The notes below the pieces were generated by a model. That model had not been told where the DNA came from. It was given only the letters and a program-made list of their open reading frames with translations, and did no database searches. Below, in pieces: positions 54,328 to 63,713 of a stretch of DNA of 64,000 nt. Source of the DNA: Cryobacterium sp. Y57 (lineage in GTDB: Bacteria > Actinomycetota > Actinomycetes > Actinomycetales > Microbacteriaceae); assembly GCF_002929505.1 (NCBI RefSeq), contig NZ_PJJL01000062.1:1-64000 (forward strand). The letters are read 5' to 3'. Numbering within the stretch: position 1 is the first letter of the stretch; each line of letters starts with the position of its first letter. The translations under genes and the position numbers were made by a program.

Positions 54328-55917
54328 CTACCGGCCGAGCATTTTCTGCAGCGCGGCCATTTCTTCTTCGGTGGGGCCGCCGGCCTTGCCCTTGCCGGGC
54401 TGGGCACCGGAGCCGAGGCCAAAACCTGAGCCGGGGGCATCCGCTGAAGCAGTATCACCGACGGGCTTGATTCCCGAGGCAATCGCTGCGTTCTCAGCGG
54501 CACGCTTGGCCGGGTTTCCCGACTTGGACCCCTTCTTCTTCTGTTGCACCTTCGGCTTACCGCCGTAGCCGGCACCGGGGATCGGGCCCATGCCGGGAAT
54601 GTTGGGCATCCCGCCCTTGGCGACGGTCTTCATCATCTTCGCCGCCTGCTCGAAGCGCTGCACGAGCTGGTTAACCTCGGTGACACTCGAGCCGGAGCCC
54701 CGGGCGATGCGCAGGCGGCGGGAGCCGTTGAGCAGCTTCGGGGTGGTGCGTTCAAGCTTGGTCATCGACTGGATGATGGCCTCGGTGCGCACGATCTCGC
54801 GCTCGTCGAAGTTCTCGAGCTGGGCCTTCATGGCGCCGGCGCCGGGCAACATGCTCATCATCTTCTTGATCGATCCCATGTTGCGCAGCTGCTGCATCTG
54901 GCCGAGGAAGTCGTCGAGGGTGAAGGTGTCGGTCGCGAACTTCTCAGCGACCTTGCGGGCCTCGTCTTCGTCGAACGCGCCCTGCGCCTGCTCGATCAGG
55001 GTGAGGATATCACCGAGGTCGAGGATGCGGCCGGCCATACGGTCGGGGTGGAACGGCTCGAAGTCGTCGAGTCCTTCACCGGTGGAGGCGAACATGATCG
55101 GGCGCCCGGTGAGGCTCGCGACCGAGAGGGCCGCGCCACCACGGGCGTCGCCGTCGAGCTTGGTGAGCACGACGCCGGTGAAGTCGACACCGTCTTGGAA
55201 GGCCTTGGCCGTAGCGACGGCGTCCTGGCCGATCATGGCATCGATGACGAAGAGCACCTCGTCGGGATCGATCGCCTTGCGGATGTTGGCGGCCTGCTTC
55301 ATGAGCTCGGCGTCGACGCCGAGCCGGCCGGCGGTGTCGACGATGACGACGTCGTGCACCTTCTGCAGGGCGTACTTCACGCCATCGCGGGCAACCTTGA
55401 CCGGGTCCCCGACGCCGTTACCGGGCTCCGGCGCGTAGACGGCAACGCCGGCCTGCCGGGCGACAACTTCGAGCTGAGTGACCGCGTTGGGGCGCTGCAG
55501 GTCGGCGGCCACCAGCAGAGGGGTGTGGCCGTCTTTGGCGAGCCATTTGGCGAGCTTGCCGGCGAGGGTGGTCTTACCCGCCCCCTGCAGGCCGGCGAGC
55601 ATGATGATGGTCGGTGGTTTCTTGGCGAATTCCAACCGACGCTGCTGGCCGCCGAGAATCGTGATGAGTTCGTCGTTGACGATCTGCACGACCTGCTGGG
55701 CCGGGTTCAGCGCCTTGCTGACCTCGTCGCCGAGGGCGCGCTCCCGAACCTTGCCGGTGAAGTCCTTGACGACCTCGAGGGCGACGTCGGCGTCGAGCAA
55801 CGCGCGGCGAATCTCCCGAACGGTGCCGTCGACATCCGCTGCGCTGAGCTTGCCCTTGGTGCGGAGGTTTTTGAACGTCTCGGCAAGACGATCTGAGAGG
55901 TTTCCAAAAGTTGCCAT
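54328..55917 (-). CDS. ffh: Signal recognition particle protein Ffh
   Basis: Ffh binds signal sequences and 4.5S RNA and targets ribosomes to the membrane through FtsY. The 529-residue protein has the N domain, GTPase motifs LQGAGKTTLAGKLAKWL, VVIVDTAGRLGVD and TKLDGDARGGAALS, and the methionine-rich M domain (MGSIKKMMSMLPG and SRRLRIARGSGSSVTEVNQL). The C-terminus adds a Gly/Lys-rich tail after the M domain, ending EEEMAALQKMLGR. The start is ATG 55917. Its receptor ftsY is 5 kb away. Confidence 0.98.
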   Translation of the reverse strand: MATFGNLSDRLAETFKNLRTKGKLSAADVDGTVREIRRALLDADVALEVVKDFTGKVRERALGDEVSKALNPAQQVVQIVNDELITILGGQQRRLEFAKKPPTIIMLAGLQGAGKTTLAGKLAKWLAKDGHTPLLVAADLQRPNAVTQLEVVARQAGVAVYAPEPGNGVGDPVKVARDGVKYALQKVHDVVIVDTAGRLGVDAELMKQAANIRKAIDPDEVLFVIDAMIGQDAVATAKAFQDGVDFTGVVLTKLDGDARGGAALSVASLTGRPIMFASTGEGLDDFEPFHPDRMAGRILDLGDILTLIEQAQGAFDEDEARKVAEKFATDTFTLDDFLGQMQQLRNMGSIKKMMSMLPGAGAMKAQLENFDEREIVRTEAIIQSMTKLERTTPKLLNGSRRLRIARGSGSSVTEVNQLVQRFEQAAKMMKTVAKGGMPNIPGMGPIPGAGYGGKPKVQQKKKGSKSGNPAKRAAENAAIASGIKPVGDTASADAPGSGFGLGSGAQPGKGKAGGPTEEEMAALQKMLGR

Positions 55918-55946
55918 GATGCGTTTAGTTTAACCGGTGGCCGCGG

Positions 55947-57044
55947 CTACTTCGAAACGGATGCTGCAGCGCGCGACCCGTCGACGGCCAGCGCTGCCGC
56001 AGCGGCGGCCCGGCGGCGGCGCAACCACCAGAAGGTTGCGGCTGAGAGCAGCAGGAGCACTGCGCCCGAGGAAACCAGGGTAATGAGCAGTACCGGGGAC
56101 TCGTTGGGCGCGACGGTTTCGCCGACTCCCGCATCGGGGAAGGTGATGGTGGCCGAGGCTTCGCGCTCGACCAGGCCGCTCTTGAGGGAGACGGTGGCAT
56201 CCCATGGGCCGTTCGGGAGTTCGTCGGAGAGGGTGAAGACCACCTCGCCGGAGTCACCGGGGGCGAGGGTGGTGGCTTGCTGCACCGCGAAGGGACCAGC
56301 GGACAGGCCAGCCGGTCCGTTGGCAAGGGTGAGGTCGCCGGCGATGTCCACAGCCCGACCTCCGGCATTACGCACAACAGCGGACACTGTGGGAGCCCCG
56401 TCGGTATCACGAGCAGGGGTGAGAGCACCGATGTCAAAATCAACTGGGGAGCCATTTCCTGGTCCGACAGAGAGGAGCATTCGGATGCCTGCACGGGTTG
56501 CCTGAACGACGGAGGTTCCACCGATGTCGGCGCTGCGAACCTCCGCCCACACCACAGAATAATATTCGCTCTCGGAGGCGTCGACCGGGATATCCACCGT
56601 TACGGTGACCATCGCAGTCTCCTGCGGACCGAGCAGCAGACTTTCGTGGTCGAACGACGTCCAGGCCGTAAGTTCGTTACTGGACGGACCGCTGACCGCG
56701 TCAAAGCGTCCACCATGAACGGTAGCCGCTGCACTATAGATGCGGACTGTGCGTTCGGACCCGGAGTTGTTCGCGACCTCGACTCGCCGGTCAATGGTCG
56801 CGCCGGGCGCTAAACGGTCAATGATGCTCGTGAAGGTCCGGGGATCATCCTTGGTTGCCTCCGGAACGTCGACCAGCCGAATTCCGACTCCGGAAGACTC
56901 CGAATCGTTAAGGGTCTGCGCAAACGCGGGAGATGCCCAGCCGGTGAAGACAACGAGGGCAAGTCCGACGGTTACTAGGTTTCGCACGATGGGCAGCCTC
57001 AAGGTAGGGAACGTGTTGATCCGGGTGTGCAGCGGGTGAGGCAT
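55947..57044 (-). CDS. Surface protein with DUF916-like domains and C-terminal membrane anchor
   Basis: The 365-residue protein has a signal peptide (NLVTVGLALVVFTGW, ending PAFAQT) and two beta-rich extracytoplasmic domains. The first (GVGIRLVDVPEATKDDPR, IIDRLAPGATIDRRVEVANNS) matches the DUF916 peptidoglycan-binding domain found with WxL proteins; the second (VRNAGGRAVDIAGDLTLANG) matches its partner domain. A membrane helix (PVLLITLVSSGAVLLLLSAA) and a basic tail anchor it. The start ATG 57044 follows GGGAGA by 5 bp. It pairs with the WxL-like gene 37 bp upstream and probably holds that protein on the wall. Confidence 0.85.
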   Translation of the reverse strand: MPHPLHTRINTFPTLRLPIVRNLVTVGLALVVFTGWASPAFAQTLNDSESSGVGIRLVDVPEATKDDPRTFTSIIDRLAPGATIDRRVEVANNSGSERTVRIYSAAATVHGGRFDAVSGPSSNELTAWTSFDHESLLLGPQETAMVTVTVDIPVDASESEYYSVVWAEVRSADIGGTSVVQATRAGIRMLLSVGPGNGSPVDFDIGALTPARDTDGAPTVSAVVRNAGGRAVDIAGDLTLANGPAGLSAGPFAVQQATTLAPGDSGEVVFTLSDELPNGPWDATVSLKSGLVEREASATITFPDAGVGETVAPNESPVLLITLVSSGAVLLLLSAATFWWLRRRRAAAAAALAVDGSRAAASVSK

Positions 57045-57081
57045 CCGGTCTCCCGCCGCCTCACCTGCTGTGAACTCGTTC

Positions 57082-57645
57082 CTAGCCTGCGACTACGGAG
57101 TGGGTGATGACGGATGTGTAGTTGCCGGCCTGAGTGTTGGCCGGTATGGCGACGCTCAGATTTGCGCTCCAAGTCGATTGATTATTTCCGGCAACGGCAG
57201 TGGCCGTCTGCTGCACCAGTGCGGGGGTGGTTCCGAATTTTACGGTCCCTGCTGCCACGGTGCTGCTACCCATTCCCGCCGTCTGCGACGCAGCTTGCGG
57301 GATATACGTACCTGCGGCAGCAACTGAGATTGTGGTGGACACACCCGTACTAGCGAAGTTAGCCATTGAGACGGACGATATCCATCCAGCCGTTCCTGCG
57401 CGCTCGTCCGTCACCGTAATTCCGGTTGCGGTTCCCGTAACGGTAGTGCCGGGTTTCGCGGCCGCTCCCGAGGGGCCGAGAAGACCGAACGACGGGCCGG
57501 AAGTGATCGAGAGCTGGCCCGCGGCGATGGCGATCGTGGCGGTCTTGGGGTTTGTTTCATCGACGGCCATGGCGGGCGTGACCGCGGCACCAACGAGGGC
57601 GACCGAGCCCAGGAGGGCGAGGGCAGCGAAACTGGACTTACGCAT
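57082..57645 (-). CDS. Secreted WxL-like domain protein
   Basis: The 187-residue protein has a signal peptide (SFAALALLGSVALVGAAVTP, ending AMAVDE) and a beta-sandwich domain typical of WxL-like surface proteins: GITVTDERAGTAGWISSVSM in the first part, and a C-terminal STWSANLSVAIPANTQAGNY then TSVITHSVVAG. It shares its context with the DUF916-like anchor protein next to it, the standard two-component arrangement. The ligand is unknown. The start is ATG 57645 with GAAAGG about 9 bp upstream. The 280 bp further upstream hold its promoter and no gene. Confidence 0.85.
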   Translation of the reverse strand: MRKSSFAALALLGSVALVGAAVTPAMAVDETNPKTATIAIAAGQLSITSGPSFGLLGPSGAAAKPGTTVTGTATGITVTDERAGTAGWISSVSMANFASTGVSTTISVAAAGTYIPQAASQTAGMGSSTVAAGTVKFGTTPALVQQTATAVAGNNQSTWSANLSVAIPANTQAGNYTSVITHSVVAG

Positions 57646-57925
57646 AATGGAGCCTTTCAAAGGAGGTGAACCGATCGACGTTAGGCATGAAGCCCCGTGT
57701 CGATCAGAGGGTCAAGAATCTCGACTTGTCAGATTGTACGTAGTGCATCACAGGACACCCAATCGGGGCACGGACTGTGTACTTTTCCCATTTACCCCAT
57801 TTCCGCGGAAAGACGCGGCCGGAGACCCCCTTAACGAGCGCCCCGCGCGGTAAGTGCCACCCACACTGGGGTCAGAAAACGTCAATAATGGGCCCGAGGG
57901 GCTCTCAGCTGCGTGACAAGGCCCT

Positions 57926-58531
57926 CTATTGTCCCGCCGAGGCGCCATGCAGGGCCGGCGCGACAAGACGTTCAACCGCACGGACGACACTGGCGCGCCG
58001 GGCCGCGATCGCTGCCGGATCGAGAGCTCCGCCATAGGCCAGAACCGTGCCGGGCTCGTGCATCCACGCGGAGGCCACTCCGAAAACGAGAGTCAAGAGC
58101 TGCGCCGCGTCCCACGTAGCCTCAACCTGGCCAGCGGCCTGCGCTAAGCGGATGCGCCGCACCTGTTCGTCGCGATAGCCGATCATGACCTCGAGCGCCG
58201 GCAGCTTGGTGCCGTCGGTCTCGAGGCGCGCCCAGTCGATCATGCGCAGGTGGTCACCGTGCAGCACAGAATGGTCGAACAGCGCTCCGGCAAAAGCCGG
58301 CACATCGTGGTCGGTGAGCATGGCGTCGCTCGCGAATTCGCGGAGATTTAGTTCCAGCACCTCGAGGAACAGCTGTTTCTTGTCGGAGTAATAGGCGTAG
58401 AGGCGCTCCTTGCTTGCCGTGGCACTCTTGGCGATGCGGTCGACACGCGCCCCGGCCAAGCCGTAGGCCGCGAACTCCGTGCGCGCCGCGTTGAGAATGC
58501 GGGTCTGAGTGTCTGCTCCATCGCGTGCCAT
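57926..58531 (-). CDS. TetR family transcriptional regulator
   Basis: The 201-residue protein has the TetR helix-turn-helix near the N-terminus (TRILNAARTEFAAYGLAGAR, VDRIAKSATASKERLYAYY, SDKKQLFLEVLELNL) and a ligand-binding C-terminal domain of the TetR_C type. It is divergent from an MFS drug exporter across 68 bp with a perfect 18-bp palindrome midway, so it almost certainly represses the exporter and itself. The ligand is unknown. Confidence 0.93.
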   Translation of the reverse strand: MARDGADTQTRILNAARTEFAAYGLAGARVDRIAKSATASKERLYAYYSDKKQLFLEVLELNLREFASDAMLTDHDVPAFAGALFDHSVLHGDHLRMIDWARLETDGTKLPALEVMIGYRDEQVRRIRLAQAAGQVEATWDAAQLLTLVFGVASAWMHEPGTVLAYGGALDPAAIAARRASVVRAVERLVAPALHGASAGQ

Positions 58532-58557
58532 ACTCGACTATAACCAATAATCCATTA

Positions 58558-58575
58558 AAACGAACTAGTTCGTTT
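58558..58575. promoter_or_regulatory. 18-bp palindromic operator between the TetR and MFS genes
   Basis: AAACGAACTAGTTCGTTT is a perfect palindrome, 26 bp from the TetR start and 24 bp from the MFS start. Its position and symmetry fit a TetR-family operator controlling both divergent genes. Confidence 0.8.
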
Positions 58576-58599
58576 GTTTTTGGCGATAGGGTTGCCAAC

Positions 58600-60210
58600 A
58601 TGTCGACTCCACGCCGCAAGGCTGATGCACCGCCAATCGATTTGAATCACACCGACGCGTCTGAAACACCCGCAACGAGCCCCGCAACGAGCACGGCCCG
58701 ACCGAGCACGGTCGAACCCGATACCGCAGCGCCCTCATCAGCGAGTGCGGCATCCGCTTCTGTTGATCACGGAGCGGCCAACCCCCGCCGGTGGTGGCTG
58801 CTTGCCATTGTGGCGCTCGCCCAACTCACCGTCGTGCTGGACGGCATCATTGTGAACATCGCGCTTCCCCAGGCGCAGATCGCACTCGGCATGAGTGACG
58901 GCGAACGTACCTGGGTCGTCACTCTCTACTCGCTGGTGTTCGGCGCGCTGCTGCTGCTCGGCGGGCGCATCGCCGACTTCTGGGGCCGCAAACGCTCCTT
59001 CATTGTGGGCATGGCCGGGTTCGCCATCGCTTCAGCCATCGGCGGTGCCGCGCAGAACACCGGGGAGCTACTGGCTGCTCGTGGTCTGCAGGGGCTGTTC
59101 GCAGCCTTGCTCGCTCCAGCCTCGCTCGCCCTACTCACCGTGAATTTTCCCGGCGGCAAGGACCGCATCAAGGCCTTTGCCCTCTACGGCGCAATCGCCG
59201 GCGGTGGCGCGGCCGTTGGCCTCATTCTCGGCGGCGTGCTCACCGAGTATGCGAGCTGGCGCTGGTGCCTGTTCGTGAACGTGCCGATCGCGATCGTCGC
59301 GATTGCGGCCGCCCTTCCGGTGATCCGGGAAAGTAAGGCGCACGGCAACACCCGGTACGACGTGCCGGGGGCCACTCTCGTGGCATTCGGTCTCGGATCC
59401 CTCGTGTTCGGCTTCGCACAAGCCGAGAATGGCTGGGGCAGCTGGCCCGTGCTCGTCTGCCTCCCGCTCGGACTGGTGCTGCTGGCACTATTCGTGTTTG
59501 TGGAGAGCCGGTCCAATCATCCGCTTCTGCCGTTGCGCATCATCGCCGACAAGGTGCGCGGCGGAGCCTTTCTCACCGCTTTGCTTTCCGGCGCTGCGCT
59601 TCTTGGCGGACTCCTTTTTCTCACGCTTTATTTTCAGATCGTGCTGGGATATACCCCGATCCAGTCCGGTCTCGCTTCCCTGCCGATGACGGTGACGATC
59701 ATGATCGGTGCGGGGGTGCTGTCAAAGTTTCTGGCCAGCACCGGCGTGCGCCTTCCAATGACTGTCGGCCCGATCGTCGGCGCAGCCGGCCTGCTCTGGC
59801 TGACCGGCATCACGGTGGGCGGAAACTATGCGCTGGAGGTGCTGCCCGGGCTCTTTCTGCTCGGAGCCGGCCTGGCCCTGATCTTCGTGCCTCTGCAAAA
59901 CGTGGCCCTGTCCGGGATTGCCGAACACGACGCGGGCGCGGCAAGCGCGGCCGTGACGGCCATGCAGCAGATCGGCGGCTCGCTTGGAACCGCGCTGTTC
60001 ACCGCGCTCTACACGGCCGCCGTGAGTTCCTATCTGATCGGCACAGTGCCCTCACAAGCAGCACAGTTCGGCGCGCTCGTGAACGGCTACCAGTCCGCAT
60101 TTCTGTGGGCGGCCATCATCATCTTCGCGGCGGCGCCCATTGCATTCTTCCTGGTCCGCCCGCGCAGGGAGGATCTGCTCAGCACGGAGTCCGCTGTGCA
60201 CCAAGGGTAG
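58600..60210 (+). CDS. MFS transporter, DHA2 (14-helix) drug exporter family
   Basis: The 536-residue protein has a Pro/Thr-rich cytoplasmic N-terminal segment of about 65 residues and 14 predicted membrane helices. DHA2 marks are TVVLDGIIVNIALPQAQIAL in helix 1, the motif LLLGGRIADFWGRKRSFIVG after helix 2, GAIAGGGAAVGLILGGVLTE (motif C region) and NVPIAIVAIAAALPVI. It probably exports cationic drugs or biocides. ATG 58600 is the start; the earlier open frame lies in the operator region. It is controlled by the divergent TetR protein and ends near repeat copy 4. Confidence 0.93.
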   Translation: MSTPRRKADAPPIDLNHTDASETPATSPATSTARPSTVEPDTAAPSSASAASASVDHGAANPRRWWLLAIVALAQLTVVLDGIIVNIALPQAQIALGMSDGERTWVVTLYSLVFGALLLLGGRIADFWGRKRSFIVGMAGFAIASAIGGAAQNTGELLAARGLQGLFAALLAPASLALLTVNFPGGKDRIKAFALYGAIAGGGAAVGLILGGVLTEYASWRWCLFVNVPIAIVAIAAALPVIRESKAHGNTRYDVPGATLVAFGLGSLVFGFAQAENGWGSWPVLVCLPLGLVLLALFVFVESRSNHPLLPLRIIADKVRGGAFLTALLSGAALLGGLLFLTLYFQIVLGYTPIQSGLASLPMTVTIMIGAGVLSKFLASTGVRLPMTVGPIVGAAGLLWLTGITVGGNYALEVLPGLFLLGAGLALIFVPLQNVALSGIAEHDAGAASAAVTAMQQIGGSLGTALFTALYTAAVSSYLIGTVPSQAAQFGALVNGYQSAFLWAAIIIFAAAPIAFFLVRPRREDLLSTESAVHQG

Positions 60211-60243
60211 CGGGGCAGTCGGCACGCGCACGCTCGCGGCCCA

Positions 60244-60302
60244 CCTTATCTCCTCGGGCCCAGTTTATAAACTGGGCCCGAGGACGGGGCCCGGGCCCCG
60301 TC
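60244..60302. repeat. Bipartite palindromic repeat, copy 4
   Basis: The best-preserved copy. A perfect 34-bp palindrome at 60251-60284 with core CCCAGTTTATAAACTGGG overlaps by two bases the perfect 20-bp GACGGGGCCCGGGCCCCGTC (60283-60302). CCACCTTAT precedes it as in copy 3. It ends 3 bp from the DUF2004 stop (minus strand) and lies 34 bp after the MFS stop. Confidence 0.92.
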
Positions 60303-60305
60303 CGA

Positions 60306-60809
60306 TCAGCTATCCAGGGCGACCAGGACGGTGTCGCCGTGCACGTCGATCGTCACGACGAGCAGACCGTCGGTATCGTCGGGACTGATGGCGTATTCGA
60401 GCACCGCGAAGTGCGCCTCGCTGCCGGCGTGATGCGGGTGAAAGCTGATGCGCTGCAGGCGCAGCGAGCGCAGAAAGTCAATCTGCTGGTCACCGGAATC
60501 CCAGATGATGGCGTTTTCGATCGCCTCCTGGTCCATCTCGTCGAGCTGCTCACCGATGTACTGGCTCGTCACCGACACCTCAGCGGACAGGTCGGCCACG
60601 AGGGATTCGCGCACCTGGGAGTCGAGGTCCTCCATCGAGCCGATCATCGCAGCCGCAATGTCGAGCGCCTCGGTGATCACCGAATCTTCATCGGGCGAAC
60701 TGAGATCGATTTCGATGCTCTGGTCGCCGAGCTCCACGGAGTCCGACCAGTACACCTCGCCTTCGTCTTCGTCGCCGAGAATTCCGAAGAAGTCGTGTTC
60801 AATGCTCAT
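60306..60809 (-). CDS. DUF2004-like protein upstream of ffh-side genes, downstream of ftsY
   Basis: The 167-residue acidic protein begins MSIEHDFFGILGDEDEGEVY and contains WSDSVELGDQSIEIDL, MIGSMEDLDSQVRESLVADL, YIGEQLDEMD and LQRISFHPHHAGSEAHFAVL. It looks like the DUF2004 family, whose function is unknown; I recognise it by general similarity only. The start ATG 60809 has no strong ribosome binding site. It lies 34 bp downstream of ftsY on the same strand and may be co-transcribed. Confidence 0.72.
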   Translation of the reverse strand: MSIEHDFFGILGDEDEGEVYWSDSVELGDQSIEIDLSSPDEDSVITEALDIAAAMIGSMEDLDSQVRESLVADLSAEVSVTSQYIGEQLDEMDQEAIENAIIWDSGDQQIDFLRSLRLQRISFHPHHAGSEAHFAVLEYAISPDDTDGLLVVTIDVHGDTVLVALDS

Positions 60810-60843
60810 GCTGGTCTCACTGTCTCTTGAAGGTAATAGTCGA

Positions 60844-61719
<876 letters not shown>

Positions 61720-61958
61720 GTGCTTAGCCTACGGGGACGCCACCGCCTTCCGCGCGGCGCGGGACGCGGCCAGGCCGCAGCATGCCAGCTACCGACCGAA
61801 CACTCAAGCGGTATCGCGCAACCTGTGTGACGCTGCGTGACAGTGTGTGACAGTGCATGACCAGGTCACCGCGCCCCTATTCGTGCGGCGCAGTAGCGTG
61901 AGAGTCGTTGCTTCGGTTCGTAAACCCCGGGGCAGCGCCGCAAACCGAGGGAGCCCAC

Positions 61959-63713
61959 GTGCCGAACGAATCCGAGACGGTGCACAGCGAAACGGCCGTG
62001 GCCGCGAACGCACCGGTCGCGACCAAGCTGCCCGCAGCCCGTCCGCCGCGGCCTTCAACCCGCCCGAACGGCCAGTGGAAGATCGACGGCACCGAGCCGC
62101 TCAACGGCAACGAGGTCTGGAAGCAGGTCGACAACGGCCTCGCTGTACGTGGCCGCATCGAAGAAATCTATTCCAAGCAGGGGTTCGATTCCATTGACGG
62201 CACCGACCTGCACGGCCGTTTTCGCTGGTGGGGCCTCTACACGCAGCGTAAGCCCGGCATCGACGGCGGCAGGACTGCCACCCTCGAGCCGGAAGAACTC
62301 GAAGACCGCTACTTCATGCTGCGGGTGCGCATCGACGGCGGCCAGCTCACCACCGAACAGACCCGCGTGATCGGTGAGGTCTCCCGCGACTTCGGCCGCG
62401 ACACCGCCGACATCACCGACCGCCAGAATATTCAGCTGCACTGGATCCAGATCGAGGACATGCCCGAAATCTGGCGCCGTCTCGAAGCCGTCGGCCTGGA
62501 AACCACCCAGGCCTGCGGCGACGTACCCCGCGTCTTCCTCGGCTCCCCCGTGGCCGGAATCGCTGCCGACGAACTCATCGACCCCACCGAAGCCATCGCC
62601 GAAATCGCCCGTAAGTACCTCGGCACCGACGAATTCGCCAACCTGCCCCGCAAATTCAAGACGGCCATCACCGGCCACCCGAGCCAGGATGTCGTGCACG
62701 AGATCAATGACATCGGTCTCGTAGCCGTCGACCACCCCGAGCTCGGCATCGGCTATGACCTGTGGGTAGGCGGCGCCCTCAGCACCACCCCACGCTTCGC
62801 CGAACGGCTGGGTGCCTTCGTGGCCGAAGACCGAGTGTCCGAGGTGTGGCGCGGCGTCACCTCGATCTTTCGGGACTACGGCTACCGTCGCCTCCGCGGC
62901 AAAGCACGCCTGAAGTTTCTACTCGCTGAATGGGGCACCGAGAAGTTCCGTCGCATTCTCGAAGACGAATATCTCGGCTACCCCCTGCCAGACGGGCCCG
63001 CTGCGCCACGCCCGAAGACGCAGGGCGACCACATTGGTGTGCACAAACAGAAGGACGGCCGCTTCTACATCGGTGTGGCCCCCTTCGTCGGCCGAGTTTC
63101 CGGCCAAACCCTCATCCGCCTCGCCGACCTGCTTGAAACCTACGGCTCGAGCAGGCTGCGCACGACCCCGCACCAGAAGATCGTGGTGCTCGACGTGGCT
63201 GAGGAGCACGTGGAGCCGCTCATCGCGGCCCTCGACGAGATCGGGCTGTCGGCCCGCCCCAGTCTGTTCCGCCGCTCCACCGTCGCCTGCACCGGCATCG
63301 AATTCTGCAAGCTCGCCATTGTCGAAACCAAGCAGACGGCAACGGATGCCATCCTCGAGCTCGAACAACGCCTCGCCACCATCGTGGCCCCGCACCCCAT
63401 CACCCTGCACGTCAACGGCTGCCCCAATTCCTGCGCCCGCATTCAGGCTGCGGATATCGGGCTCAAAGGCCAGTTGCTGCCGGATGGCAACGGCGGTTCC
63501 ACCCCGGGCTTTCAGGTGCACCTGGGCGGCGGTCTTGCCTCGGTCGATCGGGAAGAAGCCGGCCTCGGCCGTACCGTGCGTGGCCTCAAGGTCACCGCCG
63601 AGAACCTCACCGATTACGTCGAACGCCTCGTGCTGCGCTTTCTGGCCGCCCGCAGCGCCGACGAAACTTTTGCGCAGTGGGCACACCGCGCCGATGAGGA
63701 GGACCTCAAATGA
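61959..63713 (+). CDS. sirA: Ferredoxin-dependent sulfite (nitrite/sulfite) reductase, siroheme type
   Basis: The enzyme reduces sulfite to sulfide with six electrons from ferredoxin. The 584-residue protein has a low-complexity N-terminal tail of about 45 residues, two duplicated reductase half-domains (YFMLRVRIDGGQLTTEQ, TDRQNIQLHWIQIEDMPEIW and GVAPFVGRVSGQTL) and the siroheme/[4Fe-4S] cysteines C444, C450, C488 and C492 (ACTGIEFC and NGCPNSC). GTG 61959 is the start with CGAGGGAG upstream. It is coupled by 4 bp to cysH, which favours sulfite over nitrite; the family does not fully separate the two. It needs siroheme, made by the cluster at 42-48 kb. Confidence 0.92.
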   Translation: MPNESETVHSETAVAANAPVATKLPAARPPRPSTRPNGQWKIDGTEPLNGNEVWKQVDNGLAVRGRIEEIYSKQGFDSIDGTDLHGRFRWWGLYTQRKPGIDGGRTATLEPEELEDRYFMLRVRIDGGQLTTEQTRVIGEVSRDFGRDTADITDRQNIQLHWIQIEDMPEIWRRLEAVGLETTQACGDVPRVFLGSPVAGIAADELIDPTEAIAEIARKYLGTDEFANLPRKFKTAITGHPSQDVVHEINDIGLVAVDHPELGIGYDLWVGGALSTTPRFAERLGAFVAEDRVSEVWRGVTSIFRDYGYRRLRGKARLKFLLAEWGTEKFRRILEDEYLGYPLPDGPAAPRPKTQGDHIGVHKQKDGRFYIGVAPFVGRVSGQTLIRLADLLETYGSSRLRTTPHQKIVVLDVAEEHVEPLIAALDEIGLSARPSLFRRSTVACTGIEFCKLAIVETKQTATDAILELEQRLATIVAPHPITLHVNGCPNSCARIQAADIGLKGQLLPDGNGGSTPGFQVHLGGGLASVDREEAGLGRTVRGLKVTAENLTDYVERLVLRFLAARSADETFAQWAHRADEEDLK

